From NCBI RefSeq assembly GCF_014334015.1, contig NZ_CP060488.1:5910501-5974500 (forward strand): a DNA stretch of 64,000 bases. The letters run 5' to 3'. The translations under genes and the position numbers were made by a program. This DNA is from Bacteroides sp. M10 (lineage in GTDB: Bacteria; Bacteroidota; Bacteroidia; Bacteroidales; Bacteroidaceae). Below are positions 24,789 through 33,371 of the stretch, one piece after another. The first letter of the stretch is position 1; every line of letters starts with the position of its first letter. Below the pieces are notes generated by a model. The model did no database searches and was not told where the DNA came from. It saw nothing but the letters and a program-made list of their open reading frames with translations.

Positions 24789-25814
24789 ATGAGCACCAAA
24801 GAACAATACTGGAAATATTCCCTCATTATCATCATCCTGTTTATGGGAGTCATCATCTTTCGCCAAATCACTCCTTTTCTGGGGGGATTGCTGGGAGCAC
24901 TCACCATCTACATTCTTGTACGCGGACAGATGAATCATCTGGTAGAAAAACGAAAGCTGAAACGAAGCATCAGCGCACTGTTGATTACCGCAGAAACGAT
25001 TTTCGTCTTTCTTATCCCTTTGGGATTGACTGTCTGGATGGTGGCAAACAAGTTACAGGATATCAATCTGGATCCACAGACCTATATTGCACCTATTCAA
25101 CAGGTAGCAGAATTCATCAAAGAGAAAACAGGATACGATGTATTGGGAAAAGATACGCTGTCATTCATCATGTCCATACTTCCCCGTATCGGACAAATTA
25201 TAATGGAAAGCATCAGCAGCCTTGCCATCAACCTGTTCGTCATGATCTTTGTGCTTTACTTCATGCTGATTGGAGGAAAAAAGATGGAAGCTTATGTCAA
25301 TGACATTCTGCCATTTAATGAAACCAATACGCAGGAAGTCATTCACGAAATCAATATGATTGTCCGTTCCAATGCTATCGGCATTCCCTTACTGGCTATC
25401 ATCCAGGGAGGCGTGGCTATGATAGGCTATCTGCTTTTCGGAGCACCCAACATACTGATGCTGGGATTCCTGACCTGCTTTGCAACCATCATTCCGATGG
25501 TAGGTACGGCATTGGTATGGTTTCCTGTAGCCGCTTATCTTGCCATCAGCGGAGACTGGTTCAACGCCATCGGGCTTTTTGGCTATGGAGCTATCGTCGT
25601 ATCGCAATCGGACAACCTTATCCGGTTCATCCTCCAAAAGAAGATGGCGGATACACATCCGCTTATCACTATTTTCGGAGTAGTCATCGGCCTGCCGATA
25701 TTCGGGTTTATGGGAGTCATCTTCGGTCCGTTGCTGCTTTCATTATTCTTTCTTTTTGTGGATATGTTCAAGAAAGAATATCTCGACTTGCGAAATAACC
25801 TCCCATCGAGATGA
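24789..25814 (+). CDS. AI-2E family (UPF0118) transporter
   Basis: Integral membrane protein of 341 residues. Two N-terminal TMs lie within about residues 8-40, then TM pairs at about 58-85, 143-165, 200-245, 252-275 and 295-325, with a cytoplasmic/periplasmic region near 85-140. Family features include TPFLGGLLGALTIYILVRG, FVLYFMLIGGKKMEAYVNDILP, GVAMIGYLLFGAPN, IPMVGTALVWFP and the C-terminal HPLITIFGVVIGLPIFGFMGVIFGPLL, which is highly characteristic. Members of the family are linked to AI-2 export or Na+/H+ antiport; the substrate here is unknown. It stands 57 bp after the kinase gene and may be read through from it. Confidence 0.93.
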   Translation: MSTKEQYWKYSLIIIILFMGVIIFRQITPFLGGLLGALTIYILVRGQMNHLVEKRKLKRSISALLITAETIFVFLIPLGLTVWMVANKLQDINLDPQTYIAPIQQVAEFIKEKTGYDVLGKDTLSFIMSILPRIGQIIMESISSLAINLFVMIFVLYFMLIGGKKMEAYVNDILPFNETNTQEVIHEINMIVRSNAIGIPLLAIIQGGVAMIGYLLFGAPNILMLGFLTCFATIIPMVGTALVWFPVAAYLAISGDWFNAIGLFGYGAIVVSQSDNLIRFILQKKMADTHPLITIFGVVIGLPIFGFMGVIFGPLLLSLFFLFVDMFKKEYLDLRNNLPSR

Positions 25815-25835
25815 CGGAACTACCGAAAAATTGTG

Positions 25836-25843
25836 TACTTTTG
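25836..25843 (+). promoter_or_regulatory. Bacteroides -7 promoter element, GT2 gene
   Basis: TACTTTTG followed by C matches TAnnTTTG and lies 27 bp before the ATG at 25871. No clear -33 box is visible. Confidence 0.65.
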
Positions 25844-25870
25844 CGGCTGTAAAAACGACACTAAAATTTG

Positions 25871-27043
25871 ATGGAAACATTTACATTCAATACTGTCGAA
25901 CTGATTCTTTTATCGGCGGCAGGTATTCTTTTTATCATTCAGCTCATTTATTATTTCGGCCTGTACAATCGAATACATGTCCACAATAAGGCTGTAGGCA
26001 AAGAAGAGGCGCATTTCACACGAGAACTGCCTCCACTTTCCGTGATTCTCTGCGCACGCAATGAGGCTGAAAATCTTCGTAAAATTCTACCTGCCATTTT
26101 GGAACAGGACTATCCACAATTTGAAGTGATTGTCATCAATGATGCTTCCACAGATGATACCGAGGATATATTGGGAGTGATGGAAGAAAAATATCCTCAT
26201 CTTTACCATAGTTTTACGCCCGAAAGTGCACGCTATATCAGTCATAAGAAACTGGCTCTGACGTTAGGCATCAAAGCCAGCAAACATGACTGGCTGGTAT
26301 TTACGGAAACAAACTGTATGCCCGCCAGCAACCAATGGCTAAAACTGATGGCACGTAATTTCACACCGCAGACTCAAATTGTGTTAGGATATAGCGGATA
26401 CGACCGCACAAAGGGATGGTTGCACAAACGTACTGCATTCGATACTTTGTTCCAGTCTTTGCGCTATCTGGGATTCGCTTTAGCCGGAAAACCTTATATT
26501 GGTATCGGACGCAACCTGGCTTACCGGAAAGAACTATTCTTTCAACAGAAAGGTTTCTCCAAATACCTGAATCTGCAACGTGGAGAAGATGATTTATTCA
26601 TTAATGAGCTAGCTACCTCCTCCAACACCCGTGTTGAAACAGACTTCAACGCTACCACACGAATACAGCCCGTATATCGCTACAAAGATTGGAAAGAAGA
26701 AAAGGTTAGTTATATGGCTACTGCCAGATTCTACCATGGAATACAGCGTTACCTACTGGGATTTGAGACATTTTCCCGTTTGTTATTCTATGCTGCCTGT
26801 ATAGCAGGTATCGTATTCGGAATTCTTAATTTCCACTGGCTGGTAGCAGGCATCGCATTCCTGATCTGGTTACTGCGCTTTACAGTACAAGCTGTCGTTA
26901 TCAACCGCACGGCCAAAGAAATGGGTGGAGGACGGAAATATTATTTCTCGTTACCTGTTTTCGACCTTATCCAACCTATACAGTCATTGAAGTTCAAACT
27001 CTGCCGTTTCTTCCGGGGAAAAGGAGATTTCATGAGAAGATAA
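25871..27043 (+). CDS. Membrane glycosyltransferase, family 2
   Basis: Protein of 390 residues from ATG 25871; a TTG directly before it is an unlikely start. One N-terminal TM (about 10-28), a GT-A domain (PLSVILCARNEAENL, VIVINDASTDDTEDIL, ETNCMP in place of the usual DxD region, GEDDLFINEL) and two or three C-terminal TMs (about 300-350). This matches processive-type GT2 enzymes that act on a lipid-linked or membrane acceptor. The usual DAD/DxD is replaced by ETN, so the metal-binding residue may be the Glu or lie elsewhere. It is not in a polysaccharide gene cluster; a promoter lies immediately upstream. Sugar donor and product unknown. Confidence 0.88.
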   Translation: METFTFNTVELILLSAAGILFIIQLIYYFGLYNRIHVHNKAVGKEEAHFTRELPPLSVILCARNEAENLRKILPAILEQDYPQFEVIVINDASTDDTEDILGVMEEKYPHLYHSFTPESARYISHKKLALTLGIKASKHDWLVFTETNCMPASNQWLKLMARNFTPQTQIVLGYSGYDRTKGWLHKRTAFDTLFQSLRYLGFALAGKPYIGIGRNLAYRKELFFQQKGFSKYLNLQRGEDDLFINELATSSNTRVETDFNATTRIQPVYRYKDWKEEKVSYMATARFYHGIQRYLLGFETFSRLLFYAACIAGIVFGILNFHWLVAGIAFLIWLLRFTVQAVVINRTAKEMGGGRKYYFSLPVFDLIQPIQSLKFKLCRFFRGKGDFMRR

Positions 27044-27070
27044 ACCGGATTTCGTGAAAAGGCAGACTTA

Positions 27071-27523
27071 TTATTGAATCAATCGCTGCATATAAATAGC
27101 ATCCGAACCATCGTGATAATAGCATGGCTTTATTCCAGCAGGAATAAAGCCATTTTTCATATATAGTCCGATAGCCGAAGTATTGGTCACTTTCACTTCA
27201 AGCGTAATCTTTGTAGCCTTACATTCGCCGGCCGTCAGAATCGTCTGATCCATCAATATCTGCCCCAGTCCTCTTCCTCTATAATCCGGATGAACAGCTA
27301 TCGAATAGATTCTTAAATAGCGAGTTCCCCCATGAAATAACAGGGAGACATAAGCAATCACCCTATCCTCCTCCATCATCACATAGAAAGTTCCTTTCGA
27401 ACGACTTATCAGATAGGCAAACTGCTCCTTTGAGAAACTGTCTTCCTGGAAACACTCCCACTCTATTTCCAAAATAGCGGGAATGTCTGCCTGCTGTGCT
27501 TTACGGACGACTATCGGCTCCAT
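27071..27523 (-). CDS. GNAT N-acetyltransferase (RimI-like), partner of the ATP-grasp gene
   Basis: Acetyltransferase of 150 residues from ATG 27523, which comes 3 bp after the ATP-grasp stop; a TTG at 27529 would be an overlapping alternative. GNAT motif A is clear (YLRIYSIAVHPDYRGRGLGQILMDQ, acetyl-CoA pyrophosphate loop RGRGLG) and motif B follows (TLEVKVTNTSAIGLYMKNGFIPAG). It resembles RimI, which acetylates protein N-termini, but the fixed pairing with an RLAN-type ATP-grasp enzyme suggests a joint modification pathway. Target unknown. Confidence 0.88.
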   Translation of the reverse strand: MEPIVVRKAQQADIPAILEIEWECFQEDSFSKEQFAYLISRSKGTFYVMMEEDRVIAYVSLLFHGGTRYLRIYSIAVHPDYRGRGLGQILMDQTILTAGECKATKITLEVKVTNTSAIGLYMKNGFIPAGIKPCYYHDGSDAIYMQRLIQ

Positions 27524-27525
27524 AA

Positions 27526-28992
27526 TCAATAATGTTTCGTTTCTAACACTTGTTCAAAGTGATTCAACAAACGGTAATACATTTCATCACCGATAATGGC
27601 ATCTTCCAGTCCATGATCGATGCTCGGATTATCATTGATTTCAATTACATAAGCCTTATCATCCACCATTTTCAGATCGACTCCATACAACCCTTTTCCT
27701 ATCAGATTGGCAGCCTTAACAGCTGTATCCAATACCACACGAGGCACCTGATAAATAGGAATCGTATCTACCAATCCACAACGGCTTCTGCCCGAATCAT
27801 AGTGACAGTAAATCTGCCAGTGTCCTTTTGCCATATAATATTTGCAGGCATAGAGCGGTACACCGTTCAATAGACCGACACGCCAGTCAAATTCCGTTGG
27901 AGTAAATGCCTGTGCCAGCAAGATTGCCGATTTTTCAAACAGTATCTTCAGACTGGCTTGCAGTTCTTCTTCGTTCGACACCTTTTTCATACCAATGGAA
28001 TAAGAGCCATCCGGTATTTTCAGGATAAAAGGAGCACCTACCTGTTCGCTTATCTGTTCGAACGAATGATGGTTGGATTGAAAAATCAATGTAGACTTGG
28101 GAGCAGGTATCTTTTCCTTCTCAAAAAGTTCCTTCAGATACACTTTGTTCGTACACCGGATGATAGACAGCGGATCGTCAATGACAGCCATTCCGTTTTG
28201 TGCAGCCAACTGTGACAAATGGAATGTATAATGATTGAGCGACGTTGTAGTACGAATAAACAAGGCATCAAATTCGAGCAAACGGATAGCGTCATCTTCG
28301 GTAATCATCTCCACATGGATATTCATTTTCTTAGCCACCTCCGTCAATTTGTGCAAAGCGCCTTTATTGCTGGGAGGAAATTTCTCCTGTGGATCGACCA
28401 ATACAGCGAGACTGTAACGGGAAGCCTTTGCCGACTTCGGTGCACGCCATATTTTCTTGTTAAAGTTATCCAGCGTATTAGCAAAGAAATCCTGCTCTGC
28501 ATCATTGAGCTGATTCAGGGGAAGAAAATGAATGCCCTCGATCTGATTTCTGGGATGAGTATTTAAAGCCACTCTTAACAATGGACAAGGGTAATTCTCG
28601 AAAATAAAACGCGCAATCCGTTCCAGACCTTTTTCCCGGCATTTGCCAAAGTAGATATTCAGGTACCAGATATCATCCTTGATGTCATTCTTCTGTATCC
28701 ATTGATAGCAAAGGGCTTGCAGACTACGATCCATCCGCACCCCCGTTCCAGCCTCCATTTTGTTGATGATATCAACATCCGGAATGACTTTCTGTCCTCT
28801 CGTTTGGGCTAGCAGTGAACAGTAATACCCTTCAGAGTTATAGCTGTAATCATTGCTAAGATTAATAACTAACTTCCGGTCTTTTTCCACCGGCTTGTTT
28901 TTCAGATAGTCGGAAACAGTCAGGACACTACTTGTCTCATAATACGGTTTCCAGTCATCCAGATTATCCAACAGAATTAACACATTATTCAT
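27526..28992 (-). CDS. RimK-like ATP-grasp ligase with N-terminal RLAN domain
   Basis: Protein of 488 residues. The N-terminal half (to about residue 195) matches the RLAN region found before some RimK-like ligases (VLILLDNLDDWKPYY, KVIPDVDIINKM). The C-terminal ATP-grasp fold has VIDDPLSIIRCTNKVYLKELF, the nucleotide-binding PFILKIPDGSYSIGMKKV loop, RVGLLNGVPLYACKYYMAKG and the metal-binding YVIEINDNPSIDHG. ATP-grasp ligases join a carboxylate to an amine, for example amino acids to peptide or protein tails. It is cotranscribed with the GNAT gene. This pair occurs widely in bacteria but its product is, as far as I know, undefined. Confidence 0.9.
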   Translation of the reverse strand: MNNVLILLDNLDDWKPYYETSSVLTVSDYLKNKPVEKDRKLVINLSNDYSYNSEGYYCSLLAQTRGQKVIPDVDIINKMEAGTGVRMDRSLQALCYQWIQKNDIKDDIWYLNIYFGKCREKGLERIARFIFENYPCPLLRVALNTHPRNQIEGIHFLPLNQLNDAEQDFFANTLDNFNKKIWRAPKSAKASRYSLAVLVDPQEKFPPSNKGALHKLTEVAKKMNIHVEMITEDDAIRLLEFDALFIRTTTSLNHYTFHLSQLAAQNGMAVIDDPLSIIRCTNKVYLKELFEKEKIPAPKSTLIFQSNHHSFEQISEQVGAPFILKIPDGSYSIGMKKVSNEEELQASLKILFEKSAILLAQAFTPTEFDWRVGLLNGVPLYACKYYMAKGHWQIYCHYDSGRSRCGLVDTIPIYQVPRVVLDTAVKAANLIGKGLYGVDLKMVDDKAYVIEINDNPSIDHGLEDAIIGDEMYYRLLNHFEQVLETKHY

Positions 28993-29039
28993 AATGGTTA
29001 AAAATTAAACCTACAAGAGGATATTAAGTAAATTGGGCG

Positions 29040-29047
29040 CAAATATA
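29040..29047 (-). promoter_or_regulatory. Bacteroides -7 promoter element, ATP-grasp/GNAT operon
   Basis: On the minus strand TATATTTG followed by C. The start of transcription would be near 29033, leaving a 40-nt leader before ATG 28992. No -33 box at the right distance. Confidence 0.65.
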
Positions 29048-29122
29048 GACATATTATTCACTCCACATCACGCAATGGACCAAATTATTTTTGCAGTAAA
29101 AATCAGATAGGAAAAAAGAGGA

Positions 29123-30367
29123 TTATTCGTATCTCATGGAGTTTGCCGGATTGATCTTAGTGATAAGAAATGAAGGACCAATCAGCATCAATACAGATGC
29201 AAACAAAGTGCCGAGATTAATCAAAACGAAAAGTAATACATGAAAGGAAACCGGAACAGTATCCACATAGTAAGTCTCCGGATCAAGTTTAAAAAGTCCG
29301 AACTGTGACTGAAGAATACAGAAAGTCAGACCAATGGCATTTCCCCAAAGCATTCCTTTACCAATCAAAAAGACTGCAAACCAAAGAAAGGTTCTACGAA
29401 TCGTGAAATTGTTGGCTCCCAATGCTTTTAGAATACCAATCATATTGGTACGTTCGATAATGATTATCAATAGACCGGAAATCATAGTAAAACCGGCCAC
29501 CCCTATCATCAGAAACAGGATGACCCATACATTCAAATCCAACAAGTCGAGCCAAGCGAAGATCTGCGGATTCAACTGTTCGATATTACGCACATAATAC
29601 ACACCGCCCAGTTTATCCATCTGGTTGTCTATATCGGTTGCGATTTCATACGTTATGTCCTCCAGTTTATCATAATCTTTCACCTGTAACTCTACACCGG
29701 TCACCTGTTCCGGTTGCCAGCCGTTCAATCGATTCACCAGATTAAGATCCGTCAATAAAAAGAGATTGTCGTATTCGGAAAAGTTCGTTTGATAAATTCC
29801 GGCAATTGTCAGACGTCGTGCACGGATATCGTCCTGTATATAATAGGTGTATATCTTATCTCCCAGTTTCAACTTCATCTTAGTGGCCAATGCCTTGGAA
29901 ATAAGCACCTGATTGGAAGAAACAGAATCACTGAAAACAGGTATCTCACCTTCCACCAAATATTCCTTTATAAAATGAGGATCAAATTCCGGACCTACGC
30001 CTTTTAATACCATTCCCTGAAAAGCATCCTCCGTCTTAATCATTCCCGGTTTGGTAGAAAAACGCTGTACATGGCTTATCTCCGGATAATCAGCAAGAGC
30101 AGTCATCATACTGTCTCCTACCACAATCGGATGAGTTTCGTAAGAACTGACCGCATCCAGATTGGTAATCTGGATATGCGATCCGAACCCTATAACTTTA
30201 TTTCTCACTTCACTTTTGAACCCGATGACTACCGCCACCGCAATAATCATTACAGCCAAACCAATAGCAATACCCGCCATGGCAATGAGGACCGCAGGAC
30301 GTGATACCTGCTTTCCGCCATCGCTTTCACGATAGATACGCCGGGCTATGAAAAGTGATAAAGACAA
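29123..30367 (-). CDS. LolC/LolE-like ABC permease (FtsX family)
   Basis: Inner-membrane permease of 414 residues with a TM near 25-50 (VLIAMAGIAIGLAVMIIAVAVVIGF), a periplasmic domain to about 270, and three C-terminal TMs (LNVWVILFLMIGVAGFTMISGLLIIIIERTNMIGILKALGA...). GSHIQI, ILKALGA and the final PANSMRYE are typical of the lipoprotein-releasing family. No ATPase is encoded next to it, so it must use a LolD-like protein encoded elsewhere. The start is a TTG at 30367: the MSLSLFIARRIYRE sequence is the conserved N-terminus and there is no suitable ATG upstream. It lies 40 bp after the aminotransferase gene, probably in the same transcript. Confidence 0.88.
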   Translation of the reverse strand: MSLSLFIARRIYRESDGGKQVSRPAVLIAMAGIAIGLAVMIIAVAVVIGFKSEVRNKVIGFGSHIQITNLDAVSSYETHPIVVGDSMMTALADYPEISHVQRFSTKPGMIKTEDAFQGMVLKGVGPEFDPHFIKEYLVEGEIPVFSDSVSSNQVLISKALATKMKLKLGDKIYTYYIQDDIRARRLTIAGIYQTNFSEYDNLFLLTDLNLVNRLNGWQPEQVTGVELQVKDYDKLEDITYEIATDIDNQMDKLGGVYYVRNIEQLNPQIFAWLDLLDLNVWVILFLMIGVAGFTMISGLLIIIIERTNMIGILKALGANNFTIRRTFLWFAVFLIGKGMLWGNAIGLTFCILQSQFGLFKLDPETYYVDTVPVSFHVLLFVLINLGTLFASVLMLIGPSFLITKINPANSMRYE

Positions 30368-30369
30368 TT

Positions 30370-30405
30370 TGTATAAATACTTAATACCTGATACTTAATA
30401 CTTGA
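30370..30405. repeat. Short interspersed TACTTAATAC-type repeat
   Basis: Low-complexity repeats of the form ATACTTAATACCTGATAC fill the gap between the aminotransferase stop and the permease start. A related run (TTTTAAGTATTAGGTATTAG) occupies the mutY-ssb gap at 53171-53212. Confidence 0.45.
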
Positions 30406-30407
30406 AT

Positions 30408-31607
30408 TTATTCCGTTCTTCCCGGATACACTTCCAAAGCCTTCTGCAAGACAAAAAGAGCACGGGTTAAATCTTCTTTTTTCAATACGTAAGCAATACG
30501 AACCTCATTGATTCCAGATCCCGGAGTGGTATAGAAACCGGAAGCCGGAGCCATGAATACAGTCTGACCTTCATACTCAAAATCAGAAAGACACCATGCG
30601 CAGAACTTATCGGAGTCATCTACCGGAAGTTTAGCCACTGTATAGAAAGCTCCCATCGGAATGGGCGAATAAACGCCGGGAATACGGTTCAAACCGTCAA
30701 TCAAACATTTACGACGTTCTACATACTCATCATACGTTTCGCGTGAATATTCTTCCGGAGCATCCAAAGAAGCCTCTGCAGCAATCTGGCCAATCAACGG
30801 AGGACTCAAACGAGCCTGACAGAACTTCATGACAGCATCGCGTATCTCCTTGTTTTTGGTAATCAACGCACCAATGCGGATACCACATTCCGAATATCGT
30901 TTTGATACCGAATCAATCAGTACCACATTATTTTCAATACCTTCCAGATGGCAGGCAGAAATATAAGGAGAACCGGTATATATAAACTCACGATATACTT
31001 CATCAGAGAAAAGGAATAAATCGTACTTCTTTACCAAGTCACGAATCTGATTCATTTCACGACGTGTATATAAATAACCGGTAGGATTGTTTGGGTTACA
31101 AATAAGAATCGCTTTCGTACGCTCATTAATCAGTTCTTCAAACTTCTCTACTTTCGGAAGGGAAAAGCCTTCTTCAATGGTCGTAGCAATAGTGCGAATC
31201 TTTGCTCCGGCAGAAATTGCAAATGCCATATAGTTAGCGTATGCAGGTTCCGGAACGATAATTTCATCTCCCGGGTTCAGGCAGGAAAGGAAGGAGAAAA
31301 GTACGGCTTCCGAACCTCCCGATGTAATGATTATATCGTCTGCTGTAAGATTAATATTAAATTTGGCATAATATCCCACTAATTTCTCGCGATAGCTACG
31401 ATAACCGGCACTGGGGCTATATTCCAGCACTTTACGATCAATATTGCGTATCGCGTCAATCGCGGCCTGAGGAGTGGGCAGATCAGGCTGTCCGATGTTC
31501 AGGTGAAACACATGGACTCCGCGTTGCTTGGCAGCGTCTGCCAAAGGAGCCAGTTTTCTGATAGGAGATGCAGGCATCTCGTTTCCGCGAATGGATATGG
31601 TTGGCAT
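30408..31607 (-). CDS. PLP-dependent aminotransferase, class I (AspC-like)
   Basis: Fold-type I aminotransferase of 399 residues. N-terminal GQPDLPTP, SPSAGYRSYREKL, the IITSGGSEAVLFSF PLP-phosphate region, NPNNPTGYLY with the substrate-contact Asn, SDEVYREFIY with the PLP Asp/Tyr, and SVSKRYSECGIRIG with the Schiff-base Lys. This is the Iγ aspartate/tyrosine aminotransferase group and likely makes aspartate or other amino acids from 2-oxoacids. It has its own -7 promoter 52 bp upstream. A PLP site and overall length are normal; the precise amino donor is unknown. Confidence 0.93.
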   Translation of the reverse strand: MPTISIRGNEMPASPIRKLAPLADAAKQRGVHVFHLNIGQPDLPTPQAAIDAIRNIDRKVLEYSPSAGYRSYREKLVGYYAKFNINLTADDIIITSGGSEAVLFSFLSCLNPGDEIIVPEPAYANYMAFAISAGAKIRTIATTIEEGFSLPKVEKFEELINERTKAILICNPNNPTGYLYTRREMNQIRDLVKKYDLFLFSDEVYREFIYTGSPYISACHLEGIENNVVLIDSVSKRYSECGIRIGALITKNKEIRDAVMKFCQARLSPPLIGQIAAEASLDAPEEYSRETYDEYVERRKCLIDGLNRIPGVYSPIPMGAFYTVAKLPVDDSDKFCAWCLSDFEYEGQTVFMAPASGFYTTPGSGINEVRIAYVLKKEDLTRALFVLQKALEVYPGRTE

Positions 31608-31658
31608 AATTTTAACTACAAATTACTAATTACTATTTACTTTTTCTACTTGGAGCTG

Positions 31659-31666
31659 CAAATGTA
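31659..31666 (-). promoter_or_regulatory. Bacteroides -7 promoter element, aminotransferase
   Basis: Minus-strand TACATTTG followed by C, 52 bp upstream of ATG 31607. The -33 box is not recognisable. Confidence 0.6.
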
Positions 31667-31750
31667 CGCAATAATTTGAATACAGAGACATAAAAACTTT
31701 AAAAACCTTAGCAAGGTTAAAATCGCTATGGTAAATTGAAAAGAAAGCTA

Positions 31751-31758
31751 TACATTTG
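31751..31758 (+). promoter_or_regulatory. Bacteroides -7 promoter element, isomerase-like gene
   Basis: TACATTTG 30 bp upstream of ATG 31788. It is back to back with the minus-strand promoter at 31659-31666, so the 180-bp gap serves both genes. Confidence 0.6.
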
Positions 31759-31787
31759 TCATACGGAAAACTTAAAACAATATCATA

Positions 31788-33023
31788 ATGACCATACACC
31801 TTATCTCATTCGCTTCAATACTTCACAAACAAGTTTCGCTACGTAGCTCGCACGAAGCTATTTTGAGTGAAATTGAAAAATATTATACTGTAAAGTTCGT
31901 CGACTATCAAGATATGGACAAACTGAAAAGTGACGATTTCAAGATTATCTTCGTCGCTACCGGTGGGGTGGAAAGACTGGTCATACAGCACTTTGAAAAT
32001 CTTCCCCGCCCTGCCATTTTACTGGCCGACGGTATGCAGAATTCTCTTGCTGCCGCACTGGAAATTTCCACCTGGTTACGGGGACGCGGAATGAAAAGTG
32101 AAATTCTGCACGGTGAATTACCAGCTATCATCTTACGTATCCATACACTTTATAATAATTTCCGTGCACAACGCTCCTTGTTCGGCAAACGTATCGGAGT
32201 TATCGGGACTCCTTCTTCCTGGTTAGTTGCCAGCAACGTGGACTACTTGTTGGCAAAACGTCGTTGGGGAATTGAATATGTAGATATTCCATTAGAACGA
32301 ATTTATGAACAATTTAAACAAATCACGGATGACCAAGTCGGAGCATCATGCGCGGCTGTAGCATCGCAAGCTCTTGCCTGCCGCGAAGGCACTCCCGAAG
32401 ATTTAATCAAAGCGATGCGATTATATCGGGCAATAAAAAAGGTCTGTCAGGAAGAAAATCTGGAAGCACTGACATTAAGCTGTTTTAAACTGATTGAACA
32501 AATCGACACTACCGGATGCGTGGCATTATCTTTATTGAATGATGACGGGATAATAGCAGGTTGTGAAGGAGACCTTCAATCTGTATTTACACTATTAGCA
32601 GTTAAAGCACTTACGGGTAAAGACGGATTTATGGCAAACCCGTCTATGATTAATTCCCGTACGAATGAGCTGATATTGGCACATTGCACCGTAGGTCTCA
32701 AACAAACGGAGAGATATATTATCCGTAATCATTTTGAAACAGAAAAAGGAATTGCCATACAAGGCTTACTTCCGACAGGGGATGTAACGATTATAAAATG
32801 TGGCGGTGAATGTCTGGATGAATATTACTTGTCTACAGGAACATTGACTGAAAACACCAATTATATTAATATGTGCCGTACACAAGTACGCATCCGCATG
32901 AATACTCCGGCCGAATACTTCTTAAAAAATCCACTGGGAAATCATCATATTATGCTTCATGGTAACTATGAAGATACGTTAAACGAGTTTTTCCAGGCAA
33001 ATGCTTGCAAGAGGACGGAATAA
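31788..33023 (+). CDS. L-fucose/L-arabinose isomerase-fold family protein
   Basis: Cytoplasmic protein of 411 residues that I place, with moderate certainty, in the FucI/AraA-like family (COG2407). Features that fit are IIFVATGGVERL, RPAILLADGMQNSLAAALEI, GKRIGVIGTPSSWLVASNVD (domain boundary near 145), EALTLSCFKLIEQIDTTGCVALSLLNDDGIIAGCEGDLQS (substrate/metal region with Glu and Asp), NPSMINSRTNELILAHCTVG and the C-terminal HHIMLHGNYEDTLNEFF. Proteins of this group are common in Bacteroides and uncharacterised; a sugar aldose-ketose isomerisation is possible but unproven. A small coiled-coil gene follows 26 bp downstream. Confidence 0.7.
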   Translation: MTIHLISFASILHKQVSLRSSHEAILSEIEKYYTVKFVDYQDMDKLKSDDFKIIFVATGGVERLVIQHFENLPRPAILLADGMQNSLAAALEISTWLRGRGMKSEILHGELPAIILRIHTLYNNFRAQRSLFGKRIGVIGTPSSWLVASNVDYLLAKRRWGIEYVDIPLERIYEQFKQITDDQVGASCAAVASQALACREGTPEDLIKAMRLYRAIKKVCQEENLEALTLSCFKLIEQIDTTGCVALSLLNDDGIIAGCEGDLQSVFTLLAVKALTGKDGFMANPSMINSRTNELILAHCTVGLKQTERYIIRNHFETEKGIAIQGLLPTGDVTIIKCGGECLDEYYLSTGTLTENTNYINMCRTQVRIRMNTPAEYFLKNPLGNHHIMLHGNYEDTLNEFFQANACKRTE

Positions 33024-33049
33024 AGGCATCTATAAAAAAAGAAAGATTT

Positions 33050-33265
33050 ATGATAGGAGAAATTTCATGTGCTATAAATAGAGTTGAAGAGCAAATAGAG
33101 CAGCTCTTTGACGAAAAAGAGGAGTTTATCATGGCCAATGAAGATGTGCTACCTAGAACTATGTATCTGAAGAAATTGGCTGAAATTGATTCACGAATAG
33201 ACGAGCTAAAAAAGACATTGATTTCGTTGAATGAAGAGAAACAAGAGATCCTGGATATGGAATAA
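33050..33265 (+). CDS. Small coiled-coil hypothetical protein
   Basis: Seventy-one residues from ATG 33050. It is strongly charged with heptad-like spacing (VEEQIEQLFDEKEEFIM, then LKKLAEIDSRIDELKKTLISLNEEKQEIL), so two helices that probably pair as a coiled coil. The reading frame could be extended to a TTG at 33005 inside the upstream gene, which is less likely. It is cotranscribed with the isomerase-like gene. I do not recognise a family and give no function. Confidence 0.65.
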   Translation: MIGEISCAINRVEEQIEQLFDEKEEFIMANEDVLPRTMYLKKLAEIDSRIDELKKTLISLNEEKQEILDME

Positions 33266-33371
33266 CTTATCCTACATTCCTACGAACTTTCACCCTAACT
33301 TCACTATGAACCGACATTCATAATGAACATTATCGCTTTGTTTTGATTATTTGTACCACTTCAATATTGCC

